From assembly GCA_937873575.1 (NCBI GenBank), contig CALMPK010000015.1, positions 1 through 38,633 of the forward strand: a stretch of DNA of 38,633 nt, given 5' to 3'. The notes beneath the pieces are model-generated. The model ran no database searches. It worked only from the letters and a program-made list of their open reading frames with translations, and was not told where the DNA came from. This document shows positions 17,024 through 24,665 of the stretch, piece after piece. Origin of the DNA: an uncultured Hyphomicrobiaceae bacterium. GTDB taxonomy: Bacteria > Pseudomonadota > Alphaproteobacteria > Rhizobiales > Hyphomicrobiaceae. Positions within the stretch are counted from its first letter, which is position 1. Each line of letters starts with the position of its first letter. The translations under genes were made by a program, and so were the position numbers.

Positions 17024-17419
17024 TTATGCTCCAAAGCTCAGCTTGAGTACCGCGAACACGATCGACGCGCCGACCAGGATGGCGAAGAATGTGTTCAGCA
17101 TCAGATAGATGATCTTCTTGCCTTCACCGTGGACGTAGTCCTCGATGATGACCTGCATGCCGAGGCGCATGTGGATGGCGGCCGATACGGCGAGCAGGAT
17201 GAGGGGCAGCGCCACGAGCGGGCGACCGATCGTCGCCTTCACGGTGGCGTAGTCGGCGCCGATCAGCGAGACCACGAGCCAGACCAGGAAACCGGTGAGG
17301 ACGAAGTTCGCAACGGCCGTGACGCGCTGCTTCCAGAAATGATCGGCGCCTTCCTTGGCGGAGCCGAGATGTCTGGCCTTCTTCAGCGGCGTGCGCATTT
17401 TCTTGTTTTCCGTCGTCAT
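17024..17419 (-). CDS. sdhD: Succinate dehydrogenase membrane anchor subunit SdhD
   Basis: A 131-residue protein from ATG 17419, with a basic cytoplasmic N-terminus ([18 protein letters not shown]) and three transmembrane helices: [37 protein letters not shown] and [20 protein letters not shown]. The [16 protein letters not shown] segment holds the conserved His and the Asp-Tyr of the heme and quinone region. With SdhC it anchors SdhA/SdhB in the inner membrane and reduces ubiquinone. A longer frame to 17614 exists but overlaps sdhC; the ATG chosen lies 16 nt after sdhC and gives the family length. Confidence 0.93.
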   Translation of the reverse strand: MTTENKKMRTPLKKARHLGSAKEGADHFWKQRVTAVANFVLTGFLVWLVVSLIGADYATVKATIGRPLVALPLILLAVSAAIHMRLGMQVIIEDYVHGEGKKIIYLMLNTFFAILVGASIVFAVLKLSFGA

Positions 17420-17435
17420 GGGATCACGCCACCAT

Positions 17436-17879
17436 TCAATGGAAAAGGGCCGTCGCTTTCGCGACGAGCATGCCGAGTTGGCCGGTGAAGACCCAGATCG
17501 CCAGGGTGATCGCAATGCCGAGCAGCGCGGTTCCCCAAGACAGCAGATCGATGGTCTTGAGATCGAAGCCGCGGCCGGTATCCCAGATGAAGTGGCGGAT
17601 GCCGCCCAGCGCATGATTGATGAGCGCCCAGGTGAAGCCGAGCAGGACGAGACGTCCGAGCAGCGACCCCATGAGGTCGTTGACGTACGCGAAGTATCCG
17701 GGCCCCGACGCCGCGGCGACCAGCCACCACGCCAGCAAAAGGGAGCCGAAATAAAGCGCCGCGCCGGTGATGCGATGCAGGATCGACATCGTCATGTTGA
17801 TGAGCGGCGAATAGATCTGCAAATGCGGTGAAAGCGGGCGCTCGATGCGGGCCCCGCGTGTCGATTTGGCTTCGGCCAT
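17436..17879 (-). CDS. sdhC: Succinate dehydrogenase cytochrome b556 subunit SdhC
   Basis: A 147-residue protein from ATG 17879, preceded by GAGGAA about 9 nt upstream. It contains the SdhC signature RPLSPHLQIYSP, then SILHRITGAALYFG at the first of three transmembrane helices, and HALGGIRHFIWDTGRG with the heme-ligand His. It is the first gene of the operon and forms the quinone site with SdhD. The frame is open upstream to 17972, but that extension lacks family similarity. Confidence 0.94.
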   Translation of the reverse strand: MAEAKSTRGARIERPLSPHLQIYSPLINMTMSILHRITGAALYFGSLLLAWWLVAAASGPGYFAYVNDLMGSLLGRLVLLGFTWALINHALGGIRHFIWDTGRGFDLKTIDLLSWGTALLGIAITLAIWVFTGQLGMLVAKATALFH

Positions 17880-17908
17880 TGATGGTTCCTCGACGAAGGT
17901 GCACCCCG

Positions 17909-17937
17909 CTTGTAGCGCGCGCATTGCACCGCGGCAA
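17909..17937 (-). promoter_or_regulatory. Candidate sigma-70 promoter of the sdh operon
   Basis: On the minus strand TTGCCG (17932-17937) is followed after 17 nt by TACAAG (17909-17914). Both hexamers match four of six consensus positions, and the leader to the sdhC ATG would be about 25 nt. Found by eye, so tentative. Confidence 0.3.
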
Positions 17938-18050
17938 TTCGTCGAACGACATAATTTGGCAGGCTGCGGCACGCCCGTGCCCGACCTCGGCTCCGGAGAG
18001 ACCGGCCCGCCAGTCCGCCTTGGGGATCAATGATTTGCGCTCGGTCCGGC

Positions 18051-18238
18051 CCGCTGTCAGGGCGGCCACGTTCGGGCAACGCGCGCCAAGCGGGGCTGCC
18101 ATGCCCGCAAGCCGGCGCCGAGACACCGCCCCGGCCCGCGTGGCCGGCGCTCAGGGCGGCCCGGTCCGGCCATCGCCGGCTAAGCGGGGCTGCCATGCCC
18201 GCAAGCCGGCGCCGAGACACCGCCCCGGCCCGCGTGGC
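18051..18238. repeat. 94-bp tandem repeat, two units
   Basis: Positions 18088-18144 and 18182-18238 are identical over 57 bp and lie exactly 94 bp apart. The preceding 37 bp of each unit are related but diverged: both carry CAGGGCGGCC, at 18058 and 18152. The unit contains several GC-rich inverted segments. It lies wholly between two operons that are both on the minus strand. Confidence 0.85.
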
Positions 18239-18245
18239 GGCACCG

Positions 18246-18980
18246 TCACAGGATGCCGTGGGCCGCCTGGTTCGTGACCGGCCGGCGCGCGACATCCCCG
18301 GCGAGGCGCCCCTCCTCCATTCTCAGGACGCGATCGGCGAAGCGCTCTGCGAGGTGCGGCTGGTGCAGCGTGCACAGCACGGCGAGGCCGGCGGATCGGG
18401 TCAGGCCACGCATCAGCTCGAGCACGGCGACCGCCGAGTCGGGATCGAGGCTCGCCACCGGCTCGTCGGCGAGAAGCACCCGGCTCTGCTGGGCGAGTGC
18501 CCGGGCGATGGCGACGCGTTGCTGCTGGCCACCGGATAGGGTATCGGCCCGCTGGTGCGCCTGCCGCTCGAGACCGACCGAGCGCAGGGCCTCCGCCGCT
18601 CGCGCCATATCCGACCGGCTGAACCGCCCGGCCGCGACCCGCCACAGTGGCGCCGCACCCAGCCGGCCGGCGAGCACGTTTTCGAGCGCCGTCCGCCGCC
18701 GCACCAGATTGAACTGCTGGAAGACGACGCCGATCTCCCGCCTCGCTTCGGCGAGCGCCGGCCCTTTGAGCCCATGGATGGCCCTGTCACCGACGTAGAC
18801 CTCGCCCCGATCAGGCTCCGTCAGGCGCGTGATGCAGCGAAACAGTGTCGACTTGCCGGAACCGCTCGGCCCTAGCACCACGACCAGCTCGCCAGGCGAT
18901 ACGGCGAGCGATACCCCGCGGAGAGCCGCGACATGACCATAGCTTTTCGACAGACCGACCGTGCGCAATCCCTGGCTCAT
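18246..18980 (-). CDS. phnC: Phosphonate-type ABC transporter ATP-binding protein
   Basis: A 244-residue ABC ATPase with Walker A GPSGSGKST, Q-loop VVFQQFNLV, signature LSGGQQQRVAIARAL, Walker B VLLADEPVASLDP and H-loop TLHQPHLAERFADR. The combination of FNLVRRRTALENVLAGRLG with the signature is typical of PhnC. It overlaps the phnE stop by 4 nt (ATGA) and is the last gene of the cluster. It powers uptake of a phosphonate, phosphite or related oxyanion. A longer frame to 19598 is a shadow across phnE. Confidence 0.92.
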   Translation of the reverse strand: MSQGLRTVGLSKSYGHVAALRGVSLAVSPGELVVVLGPSGSGKSTLFRCITRLTEPDRGEVYVGDRAIHGLKGPALAEARREIGVVFQQFNLVRRRTALENVLAGRLGAAPLWRVAAGRFSRSDMARAAEALRSVGLERQAHQRADTLSGGQQQRVAIARALAQQSRVLLADEPVASLDPDSAVAVLELMRGLTRSAGLAVLCTLHQPHLAERFADRVLRMEEGRLAGDVARRPVTNQAAHGIL

Positions 18981-19789
18981 GAGAGCCTCCGGCGCAGCCA
19001 GGCGCTGAGCTTGTCGATGGTCGTCACCATGACGAGGATGATCAGCAGGATCGCCAGCACCCGATCGAACTGAAGCAGATCTATGCTGTTCTTGAGTTCC
19101 TGGCCGATGCCGCCGGCGCCGACGATGCCGAGCACGGTCGATGCGCGGATGTTGAATTCCCACATGTAGAGCAGGATCGAAGTGAACGCGGGCAAGACGT
19201 CGGGCAGCAAGGCATAGAGCACGACCTTCAAACGGCTGGCGCCCGTCATGGCCGCTGCTTCGAGGGGGCCGGGCTCCGCAGTCTCTATGGCCTCGGCCCA
19301 GAGTTTCGCGATGGAGCCCGCCGAATGCAGCGCGATGCCGAGAACGCCGGCGAAAGGACCAAGCCCTACCGCCGCGACGAAGATCAGCGCGAAGACGAAG
19401 GAATCGATGCCCCGCAGCATGTCCAGCAGGAAACGCGCCGGATGATGCAGCCAGAACGAGGGCGCCGTGTTGCGCGCTCCGAGCAGACAGAGCGGGAGCG
19501 CGATCACCGCGCCGAACGATACGCCGACCGTCGCCATCGCCACCGTCTCCGCGGCGCGATACGACAGTACGGAGATCTCGGTGAAGTCGGGCGGCCACGC
19601 CTTGGCTGCCCAGCCCGCGAGGCGAGGCAGCCCTTCGAGCAGCCGCGCGAGGCTCACGTCGGCGACATTGAGAGAAACGGCGTAGAGTGCGGCTCCTGCG
19701 AGCAGCAGCGCCGCGAAACGAAGCCGAGCCAGCAGCGGGCGCGGCCTCGCGGCGATGCTGTCGAGTGCGCTCGTCTGCGGCACGCTCAT
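18977..19789 (-). CDS. phnE: Phosphonate-type ABC transporter permease
   Basis: A 270-residue permease with about six hydrophobic segments, among them LRFAALLLAGAALYAVSLNV, VAMATVGVSFGAVIALPLCL and VLAILLIILVMVTTIDKLSA. The cytoplasmic EAA loop, which docks on the ATPase, reads EAAAMTGASRLKVVLYALLP. Family features such as LDMLRGIDSFVFALIF are present. It lies between phnD (69 bp upstream) and phnC (4-nt overlap). Confidence 0.92.
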   Translation of the reverse strand: MSVPQTSALDSIAARPRPLLARLRFAALLLAGAALYAVSLNVADVSLARLLEGLPRLAGWAAKAWPPDFTEISVLSYRAAETVAMATVGVSFGAVIALPLCLLGARNTAPSFWLHHPARFLLDMLRGIDSFVFALIFVAAVGLGPFAGVLGIALHSAGSIAKLWAEAIETAEPGPLEAAAMTGASRLKVVLYALLPDVLPAFTSILLYMWEFNIRASTVLGIVGAGGIGQELKNSIDLLQFDRVLAILLIILVMVTTIDKLSAWLRRRLS

Positions 19790-19829
19790 GGGGTTCTCCC
19801 GCTACGCGAGGCGCGTCCGTCCGCCCGGT

Positions 19830-19855
19830 GCGTCAGGCCGGCGCGTCAGGCCGGT
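19830..19855. repeat. Short 13-bp tandem repeat between phnD and phnE
   Basis: Two copies of a 13-mer (19830-19842 and 19843-19855) differ only in the last base. The repeat sits just after the phnD stop. Function unknown, perhaps simply slippage. Confidence 0.5.
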
Positions 19856-19858
19856 GCA

Positions 19859-20734
19859 TCACGGCTTCTTGATCTTGCCGACGGCGATGCCGGCATCCTC
19901 GATCAGCTTGTAGCTCGCGTGATCGGCTGCGATCCAGCCCGTGTAGTGGTTGGGCATCAGCGACTTCGCCTGCTCTTCGGTGATCGACAGGAGAACCTGG
20001 CGCAGCTTCGCGGTCAGACCGGCATCGAAACCCTTGCGCACCACCAGCGGATCGTTCGGCAGCGGATCGGACGTCCATGCGACGGTCACGTCCTCGCGCT
20101 TGACGATGCCCTTCTCCACCATGGCGTTGAAGTTGCGATCGTAGTCGGATGCGAGATCGACCTGGCCGGACGCGACGGCAGTGACGTTGGCCGCATGCGA
20201 GGCGCCATCGCGGTACTGGAAGTACGTTTTCGGGTCGATGCCCTGCGTCATGAAATAGTGCGTCGGTATCAGCCAACCCGACGTCGAACCGACATCGGCC
20301 AGCGAGAGTTTCAGGCCCTTCGCGTCGTCCGGCCACTTGGCGATCGACAGCCCCGGACGCGACAGGATGATCGCGTGATAGAACGGGCGTCCATCGTATT
20401 TCACCGTGGCGATGGCTTCGGCGCCGCCCTGATGATGAGCGAGCATGTAGCCCCACGGGCCCATCCAGGCGATATCCGCCTGCCCATTCGTCAAGGCAAT
20501 CGAAATACCGGCCCAATCGTTGGTGACGACCAGCTCGTAGGGCCTGCCGAGTTGCTCGGCGATGTGTTTGAAAAATGGCTCATAGGCCTTGCGCGTATCG
20601 CTCGGCGAAGGCTGGAACGGCCCGACCGCGAAGCGCAGTTTCTCTTGTGCGAACGTGGGAGCTGCGAGTGCCGCGGCAACGACCAAGACCACGAGGGCGA
20701 ACCGAAAATGCTTCCAGACAATGCCCATGACCAC
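19859..20734 (-). CDS. phnD: Phosphonate-type ABC transporter substrate-binding protein
   Basis: A 291-residue periplasmic protein with an N-terminal signal peptide (FRFALVVLVVAAALAAPTFA) and a PhnD/PtxB-like binding domain. Visible features are LRFAVGPFQPSPSDTRKAY, the ligand-loop-like ADIAWMGPWGY and the VGSTSGWLIPTHYF segment. The exact ligand (phosphonate, phosphite or hypophosphite) cannot be read from sequence alone. The first start is GTG at 20734, with AGGGGG about 6 nt upstream; an ATG two codons later (20728) is also possible. It is first in a phnD-phnE-phnC operon without any C-P lyase or phosphonatase gene in view. Confidence 0.9.
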   Translation of the reverse strand: MVMGIVWKHFRFALVVLVVAAALAAPTFAQEKLRFAVGPFQPSPSDTRKAYEPFFKHIAEQLGRPYELVVTNDWAGISIALTNGQADIAWMGPWGYMLAHHQGGAEAIATVKYDGRPFYHAIILSRPGLSIAKWPDDAKGLKLSLADVGSTSGWLIPTHYFMTQGIDPKTYFQYRDGASHAANVTAVASGQVDLASDYDRNFNAMVEKGIVKREDVTVAWTSDPLPNDPLVVRKGFDAGLTAKLRQVLLSITEEQAKSLMPNHYTGWIAADHASYKLIEDAGIAVGKIKKP

Positions 20735-20892
20735 TTGTGACCCCCTGACGTGCTGGCATTGGACCGACGTTGTTCAGCTCGGGCTACGCGCCTGCGCTAC
20801 GCTCTGTTACAAAACCGCGTTGCCCTCCGTACTCGGCATGGAATGCGATCGCAGCGCCAACGACAAGCCACGCCGCCGCATGTGAGGCACCT

Positions 20893-21819
20893 ATGACACG
20901 ATCCACCAATGTCCTTATTGCAACCGGGCGCGTCCTTCTCTTCGGTGGACCCTACAGCAACCTGCAGGCGACAGCGGCGGTTCTGAACGAGGCGAAGCGG
21001 CTTGGAGTACCGGCGGATCACGTTGTCTGCACGGGCGACCTAGCGGCCTACTGTGGCTCTCCGGTCGAAACCATCGACCTCATCCGCACGAGCGGCATCA
21101 ACGTGATCGCGGGAAACTGCGACGAACAGCTCGCCAACGACGCTGGAGACTGCGGCTGCGGGTTCGGTGACGGGACCCAGTGCGATCGGCTCTCGGCCGC
21201 ATGGTTCGCTCATGCGAGTGCCACCACCGACCGCGCGAGACGCGATTGGCTCGGCGGACTTGCGCCTCGCCTCACCATCGATCTCGGCATCGCGCGCCTG
21301 CTCGTGATCCACGGCAGCATTTCGCGCATCAACCAATTCGTCTTTGCAACGACGCCAGTTGAAACCAAACGGACCGAGCTGGCGCTGACGGACTGCGACG
21401 GCGTCATCGGCGGACACTGTGGCCTGCCGTTCACCGAAGTTGTCGATGGACGGCTGTGGCATAACGCGGGTGTGGCGGGCATGCCCGCCAACGATGGCAC
21501 GCCGCGCGTGTGGTTCAGCCTTCTCCGCGTCGATGGCGGCGAACTGATCGTCGAGCACCACGCGCTCGATTATGACTACCGCGCGGCACAGGCGGCCATG
21601 TCGGTTGCTGGATTGCCGGTCGAGTATCGCGCATCGCTCGCATCCGGAACCTGGCCGAACTGCGATGTCCTGCCCAAATATGAAACGGCGGTGCAAGGTC
21701 GCCGCTTAGAACCCGGATCGGTCCGCTGGCGTCCAGGCAAGCCGGCGCATTGCGCAGTTCTCTGGCCCGAATTCGCACCGGTCGCGGAAGGCGAGGGAGC
21801 AGGCCGTCGCGCATGCTAG
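20893..21819 (+). CDS. Metallophosphoesterase-like protein with a degenerate first metal motif
   Basis: A 308-residue protein from ATG 20893 (GAGG at 20884-20887). The calcineurin-like pattern is recognisable: CTGDLAAYC for the second motif, AGNCDEQL where most relatives have GNHD/E, LLVIHGS, and IGGHCGLPF where most have GHTH. The first motif, normally D-x-H, reads FGGPYSNLQA, so the Asp and His metal ligands are missing. I recall the FGGPYSNLQA variant in other Rhizobiales proteins, so it looks like a conserved subfamily, not decay. A Cys-rich patch (GDCGCGFGDGTQC) may bind metal. It diverges from phnD with 158 bp between them, which hints at shared regulation but does not prove a phosphonate role. 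Confidence 0.82.
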   Translation: MTRSTNVLIATGRVLLFGGPYSNLQATAAVLNEAKRLGVPADHVVCTGDLAAYCGSPVETIDLIRTSGINVIAGNCDEQLANDAGDCGCGFGDGTQCDRLSAAWFAHASATTDRARRDWLGGLAPRLTIDLGIARLLVIHGSISRINQFVFATTPVETKRTELALTDCDGVIGGHCGLPFTEVVDGRLWHNAGVAGMPANDGTPRVWFSLLRVDGGELIVEHHALDYDYRAAQAAMSVAGLPVEYRASLASGTWPNCDVLPKYETAVQGRRLEPGSVRWRPGKPAHCAVLWPEFAPVAEGEGAGRRAC

Positions 21820-21823
21820 AGCG

Positions 21824-22390
21824 CTATCGCGCCGCCTCGACGACATCGGGAGACGGAGGTGGCAATGCACAGAAGCCGTGCGCCTGTGCATCGAGCGCGG
21901 CGTTGAACCTCGCCGACATGTTCTGGAATGCCGCGACCGCCGTCAGCTCGACGATCGCTTCATCCTCGAACGTTCCGCGCATCCGCTCGAACAATTCATC
22001 ACTGACGATGCACGGCGTCGTCGAAACAGCTTCGGCGTACTCGAGCACGAGGCGCTCAATCTCGCTGAACGCCGCATCGTGCCGCCAGTTCGCGAGCGCC
22101 ATCGCCTTCGGCTGACTAACGCCCGCCGCCGCCAGCATCGACGCATTGAGATCGACACAGAACGCACACTTGATCACCTGCGACACTCGGAGGCCAACGA
22201 GAGCGCGCAGATCGGCGGGCACGGGCGAACGCCGCGTCCTCAATCGTGAGAACAACGTCAAAAACGAGAGCAACGCCTGCGGCCGGTCCGACCACAGCGC
22301 CGTCAGCTCCAGCACCTCGCCGTGTGTGCGTCGCTGCCACCAGTGCAGTGGCCGCAGGTACCAGATGGGGGAACGGTGCGGCAGTCGCAT
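21824..22390 (-). CDS. Carboxymuconolactone decarboxylase/AhpD-like family protein
   Basis: The protein has 188 residues. The AhpD-like core has the redox CxxC in VIKCAFCVDLNASMLAA, followed by LERLVLEYAEAVSTTP-like helices and ELTAVAAFQNMSARFNAAL. AhpD-type proteins act in alkyl hydroperoxide reduction through the Cys pair; some family members are decarboxylases instead. The His that often follows the second Cys is replaced here (FCVDLN), so exact chemistry is unsure. It is convergent with the metallophosphoesterase (4 bp between stops) and is last of a possible operon with the copper chaperone. A GAGG site lies upstream of ATG 22390. Confidence 0.8.
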   Translation of the reverse strand: MRLPHRSPIWYLRPLHWWQRRTHGEVLELTALWSDRPQALLSFLTLFSRLRTRRSPVPADLRALVGLRVSQVIKCAFCVDLNASMLAAAGVSQPKAMALANWRHDAAFSEIERLVLEYAEAVSTTPCIVSDELFERMRGTFEDEAIVELTAVAAFQNMSARFNAALDAQAHGFCALPPPSPDVVEAAR

Positions 22391-22516
22391 GTCGATGACC
22401 TCGGCGCGTGCGTTTTATGTGCTGCGGCCGCAGCAATGCGATCCTCCGACACGCATTACTTTGCGATGTATCAACCGTGCTGCCGCTTCGTTCAGGCCCG
22501 GTGACGCAAGCCACCT

Positions 22517-23056
22517 TCAGTGCTTGTGTGCGCCATGGCCGCTGTGGTCCGCCTCGTGTCCAGGCTGATGATCCATTCCGTGAGGACCCTTTGCACCGAC
22601 CGGCTCGACCGTCGCCTCGATCTCGACGTCGCCCGCCTTCTCGAACGTCAGAGTCAGCTTGAGGAGGTCGCCCTCGACCAGCGGCCGCTTGAGATCCATC
22701 AGCATGACGTGATCGCCGGCCGGCTTCAGCACCACGGACTTGCCCGCCTTCACCGGCAGCGCTGCGACCTGCTTCATCTTCATCACGTCGCCGTCGCGCT
22801 CATGAGTGTGGATTTCGAGGCGCCCGGCAATCTCGCTGCGACCGCCAATCAGTTTGTCGTCACCCTTCTTCGATGCCGCGATCTCGAGATAAGCCGCACC
22901 GACCGTGGCGCCTGGCGGTGTCGCGCGCGCCCACGGATGCGAAACCGTAACGGTATTGGCGGTGTACTCGTGCGCGACGAGGGTGGCGGCGCCCGGCAAT
23001 GCGAACGAGAGCGACAGCGCGCCGGCGATCAGGGGGAGCTTACGCGTCAGGGACAT
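22517..23056 (-). CDS. PCu(A)C-type periplasmic copper chaperone with a His-rich tail
   Basis: A 179-residue precursor from ATG 23056, where GAGG stands 9 nt upstream; an earlier in-frame ATG at 23071 overlaps that site. After the signal peptide (ALSLSFALPGAATLVA) come SHPWARATPPGATVGAAYLE, IHTHERDGDVMKMKQV and KPAGDHVMLMDLKRPL. This is the H-M...H-x-M copper(I) site of PCu(A)C proteins, which help load the CuA or CuB centre of cytochrome oxidase. The C-terminus carries many His (HGMDHQPGHEADHSGHGAHK), likely a second metal site. Position between a sensor kinase and an AhpD-like gene suggests a copper or redox-stress context, but no cytochrome oxidase gene is in view. Confidence 0.9.
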   Translation of the reverse strand: MSLTRKLPLIAGALSLSFALPGAATLVAHEYTANTVTVSHPWARATPPGATVGAAYLEIAASKKGDDKLIGGRSEIAGRLEIHTHERDGDVMKMKQVAALPVKAGKSVVLKPAGDHVMLMDLKRPLVEGDLLKLTLTFEKAGDVEIEATVEPVGAKGPHGMDHQPGHEADHSGHGAHKH

Positions 23057-23098
23057 TATTCTAGACCTCATGTTGATGGCGTTGTGTCATCCGATCCG

Positions 23099-24616
23099 TC
23101 ACGCATGAACGGCGCGATCGGGCAATTCGATAACGAAAATCGCACCGGGGCCTCCGTCAAGGAGTCGCAATCTGCCGCCGTGCGCTGCAACGAGCTCGGC
23201 AGCGATGGCAAGCCCGAGACCCGTACCACCCTTGCGCACGCCCTGGAACGCCCGGAAGAGGTTCTCCTTGGCGCGCGGCGGCACGCCCGGCCCGTCGTCA
23301 CGGACTTCCATCCAGACCTTGCGGCCGTCGCGCCACGCGCGCACTTCGACATGGCCCGGATGCGCGCGATCCTCCTGGCCCTCGATGGCCTGGGTCGCGT
23401 TACGGACGAGATTGCTCAACACGCGAAACAGGTGCTCCCGATCGGCGTCGATGCGCAGATTGTCGTCCATGTCGACGGTCCAGGAGATCTGACCTTCGCG
23501 CGGCAAGCCAAGACCGTCGCCAACCTCCTCCACCAGCGGCCTCAAGCGCAGCAGCTCGCGGCGTGGCTGCGCTTCCTCCGCGCGCCCGAACCTGAGCGAG
23601 TCGTTGCAGAAGTTGATGGCGCGGTCGAGCGACGCGATGAGCTTCGGCGCGAAGCGTTGCACCGTCGGGTCGGGCACCGAGGTCAAACGGTCGGATATGA
23701 GCTGCGCGTTGGCGAGCATGTTGCGGAGATCGTGATTGACCTTGCTCACCGCAAGGCCGAGCTGCGCCAGGCGGTTCTTCTGCAGAAAGAGCTGAGACAG
23801 ATCCCGCTGCATACTTGCAAGCTGGCGTTCCGCGACGCCGATCTCGTCGGCCCGGTCGGATGGCGCGATGATGCGCTCGGGGTCTTCCGGATTCTCGGAG
23901 AACCGCACCATGTTGCGCGTGATGCGCATCATCGGTCGAACGAGCAGATAGGAAAGCGCGAAGTAGACGAGCGCGGCGGTGATGAGCGAGATGAGAATCG
24001 ACAGCGCGAGAATGTTCAGGCCATAGCGGATCATCACCCGCTTCAACGGCGCTTCCGGAATGACGATCTCGATGAAGTCCGCCGCGTTGGAGCCGACCGG
24101 CCCGGTGACGCGAATGATGCGATCGGAACTCATGAACGTGACGAACGCATCACCGATCAGGCTGAGGCGATTGAAGATGCCACTGCCGTCGCCGCTGTGG
24201 ACCGGCCGCAAATCGTAATAGTCGTCGATCTCCAGCGAATCTTCCGCAGGCAGCACCACACGGCGCAGACCATCGCGCTTGATGGCGACGGCCTTCACCT
24301 GTGCCGTGCGCAGCAGCTCGGCGCGAACCTTGGGCGGCACAGCGCCGCCAGGAACAGATTCCGCCGCGAGCGCTGCGATCTGCGCCGCCGTCAGCCGGTC
24401 GCTCAACCACGAGACGCGGTAGTTGGCGACCGACGGCACGAAGATCAGAATTTCCGCCATCATAACGAACGCCGAGGTCAGCAGCAGCAGCTTGGCCGGA
24501 AGGCCGAGGCGCAGCCACCGCCGCCGCGAGGCCTCAACCACGCGCCGCACCGAGCCGCGTGCCACATCGGCCGCGGCCTTTCCGGATTTGAACTGCTCGT
24601 GGCTCTTGATGTCCAC
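23099..24616 (-). CDS. Membrane-bound sensor histidine kinase without an adjacent response regulator
   Basis: A 505-residue protein starting at GTG (GGGAAG about 5 nt before it). Two transmembrane helices, LLLLTSAFVMMAEILIFV near residue 45 and LALSILISLITAALVYFALS near 210, bracket an extracytoplasmic sensor domain. A HAMP-like region follows (VRPMMRITRNMVRF), then the H-box SKVNHDLRNMLANAQ with the phospho-His near residue 295. The ATPase domain shows FRVLSNLVRNATQAIEGQ, VRDDGPGVPPRAKENLF and RKGGTGLGLAIAAEL. The HDLRNML form, with no Pro after Asn, is a known variant of the H-box. No response regulator lies near, so its partner must be elsewhere. It sits between the flavoprotein and the copper chaperone on the same strand. 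Confidence 0.9.
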   Translation of the reverse strand: MDIKSHEQFKSGKAAADVARGSVRRVVEASRRRWLRLGLPAKLLLLTSAFVMMAEILIFVPSVANYRVSWLSDRLTAAQIAALAAESVPGGAVPPKVRAELLRTAQVKAVAIKRDGLRRVVLPAEDSLEIDDYYDLRPVHSGDGSGIFNRLSLIGDAFVTFMSSDRIIRVTGPVGSNAADFIEIVIPEAPLKRVMIRYGLNILALSILISLITAALVYFALSYLLVRPMMRITRNMVRFSENPEDPERIIAPSDRADEIGVAERQLASMQRDLSQLFLQKNRLAQLGLAVSKVNHDLRNMLANAQLISDRLTSVPDPTVQRFAPKLIASLDRAINFCNDSLRFGRAEEAQPRRELLRLRPLVEEVGDGLGLPREGQISWTVDMDDNLRIDADREHLFRVLSNLVRNATQAIEGQEDRAHPGHVEVRAWRDGRKVWMEVRDDGPGVPPRAKENLFRAFQGVRKGGTGLGLAIAAELVAAHGGRLRLLDGGPGAIFVIELPDRAVHA

Positions 24617-24665
24617 TTCACTTCCCTGGTCCGACCTCGCGGACGCCGAGGCGTCGCTCCTCTTC

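Larger units (their letters stand above)
17880..18245. other. Intergenic region between sdhC and phnC
   Basis: 366 bp without a credible gene. It holds the candidate sdh promoter near sdhC and, from about 18051 to 18238, a two-unit 94-bp tandem repeat that is very GC-rich. No T-run terminator for the phn operon (which would be read from the right) is visible; the repeat could play that role. Confidence 0.6.

Noticed and set aside
20803-20820. Possible Pho box (CTGTTAC plus AAAA) in the phnD/metallophosphoesterase spacer
   Set aside because: The first half-site matches only five of seven positions and the second half-site is very poor.
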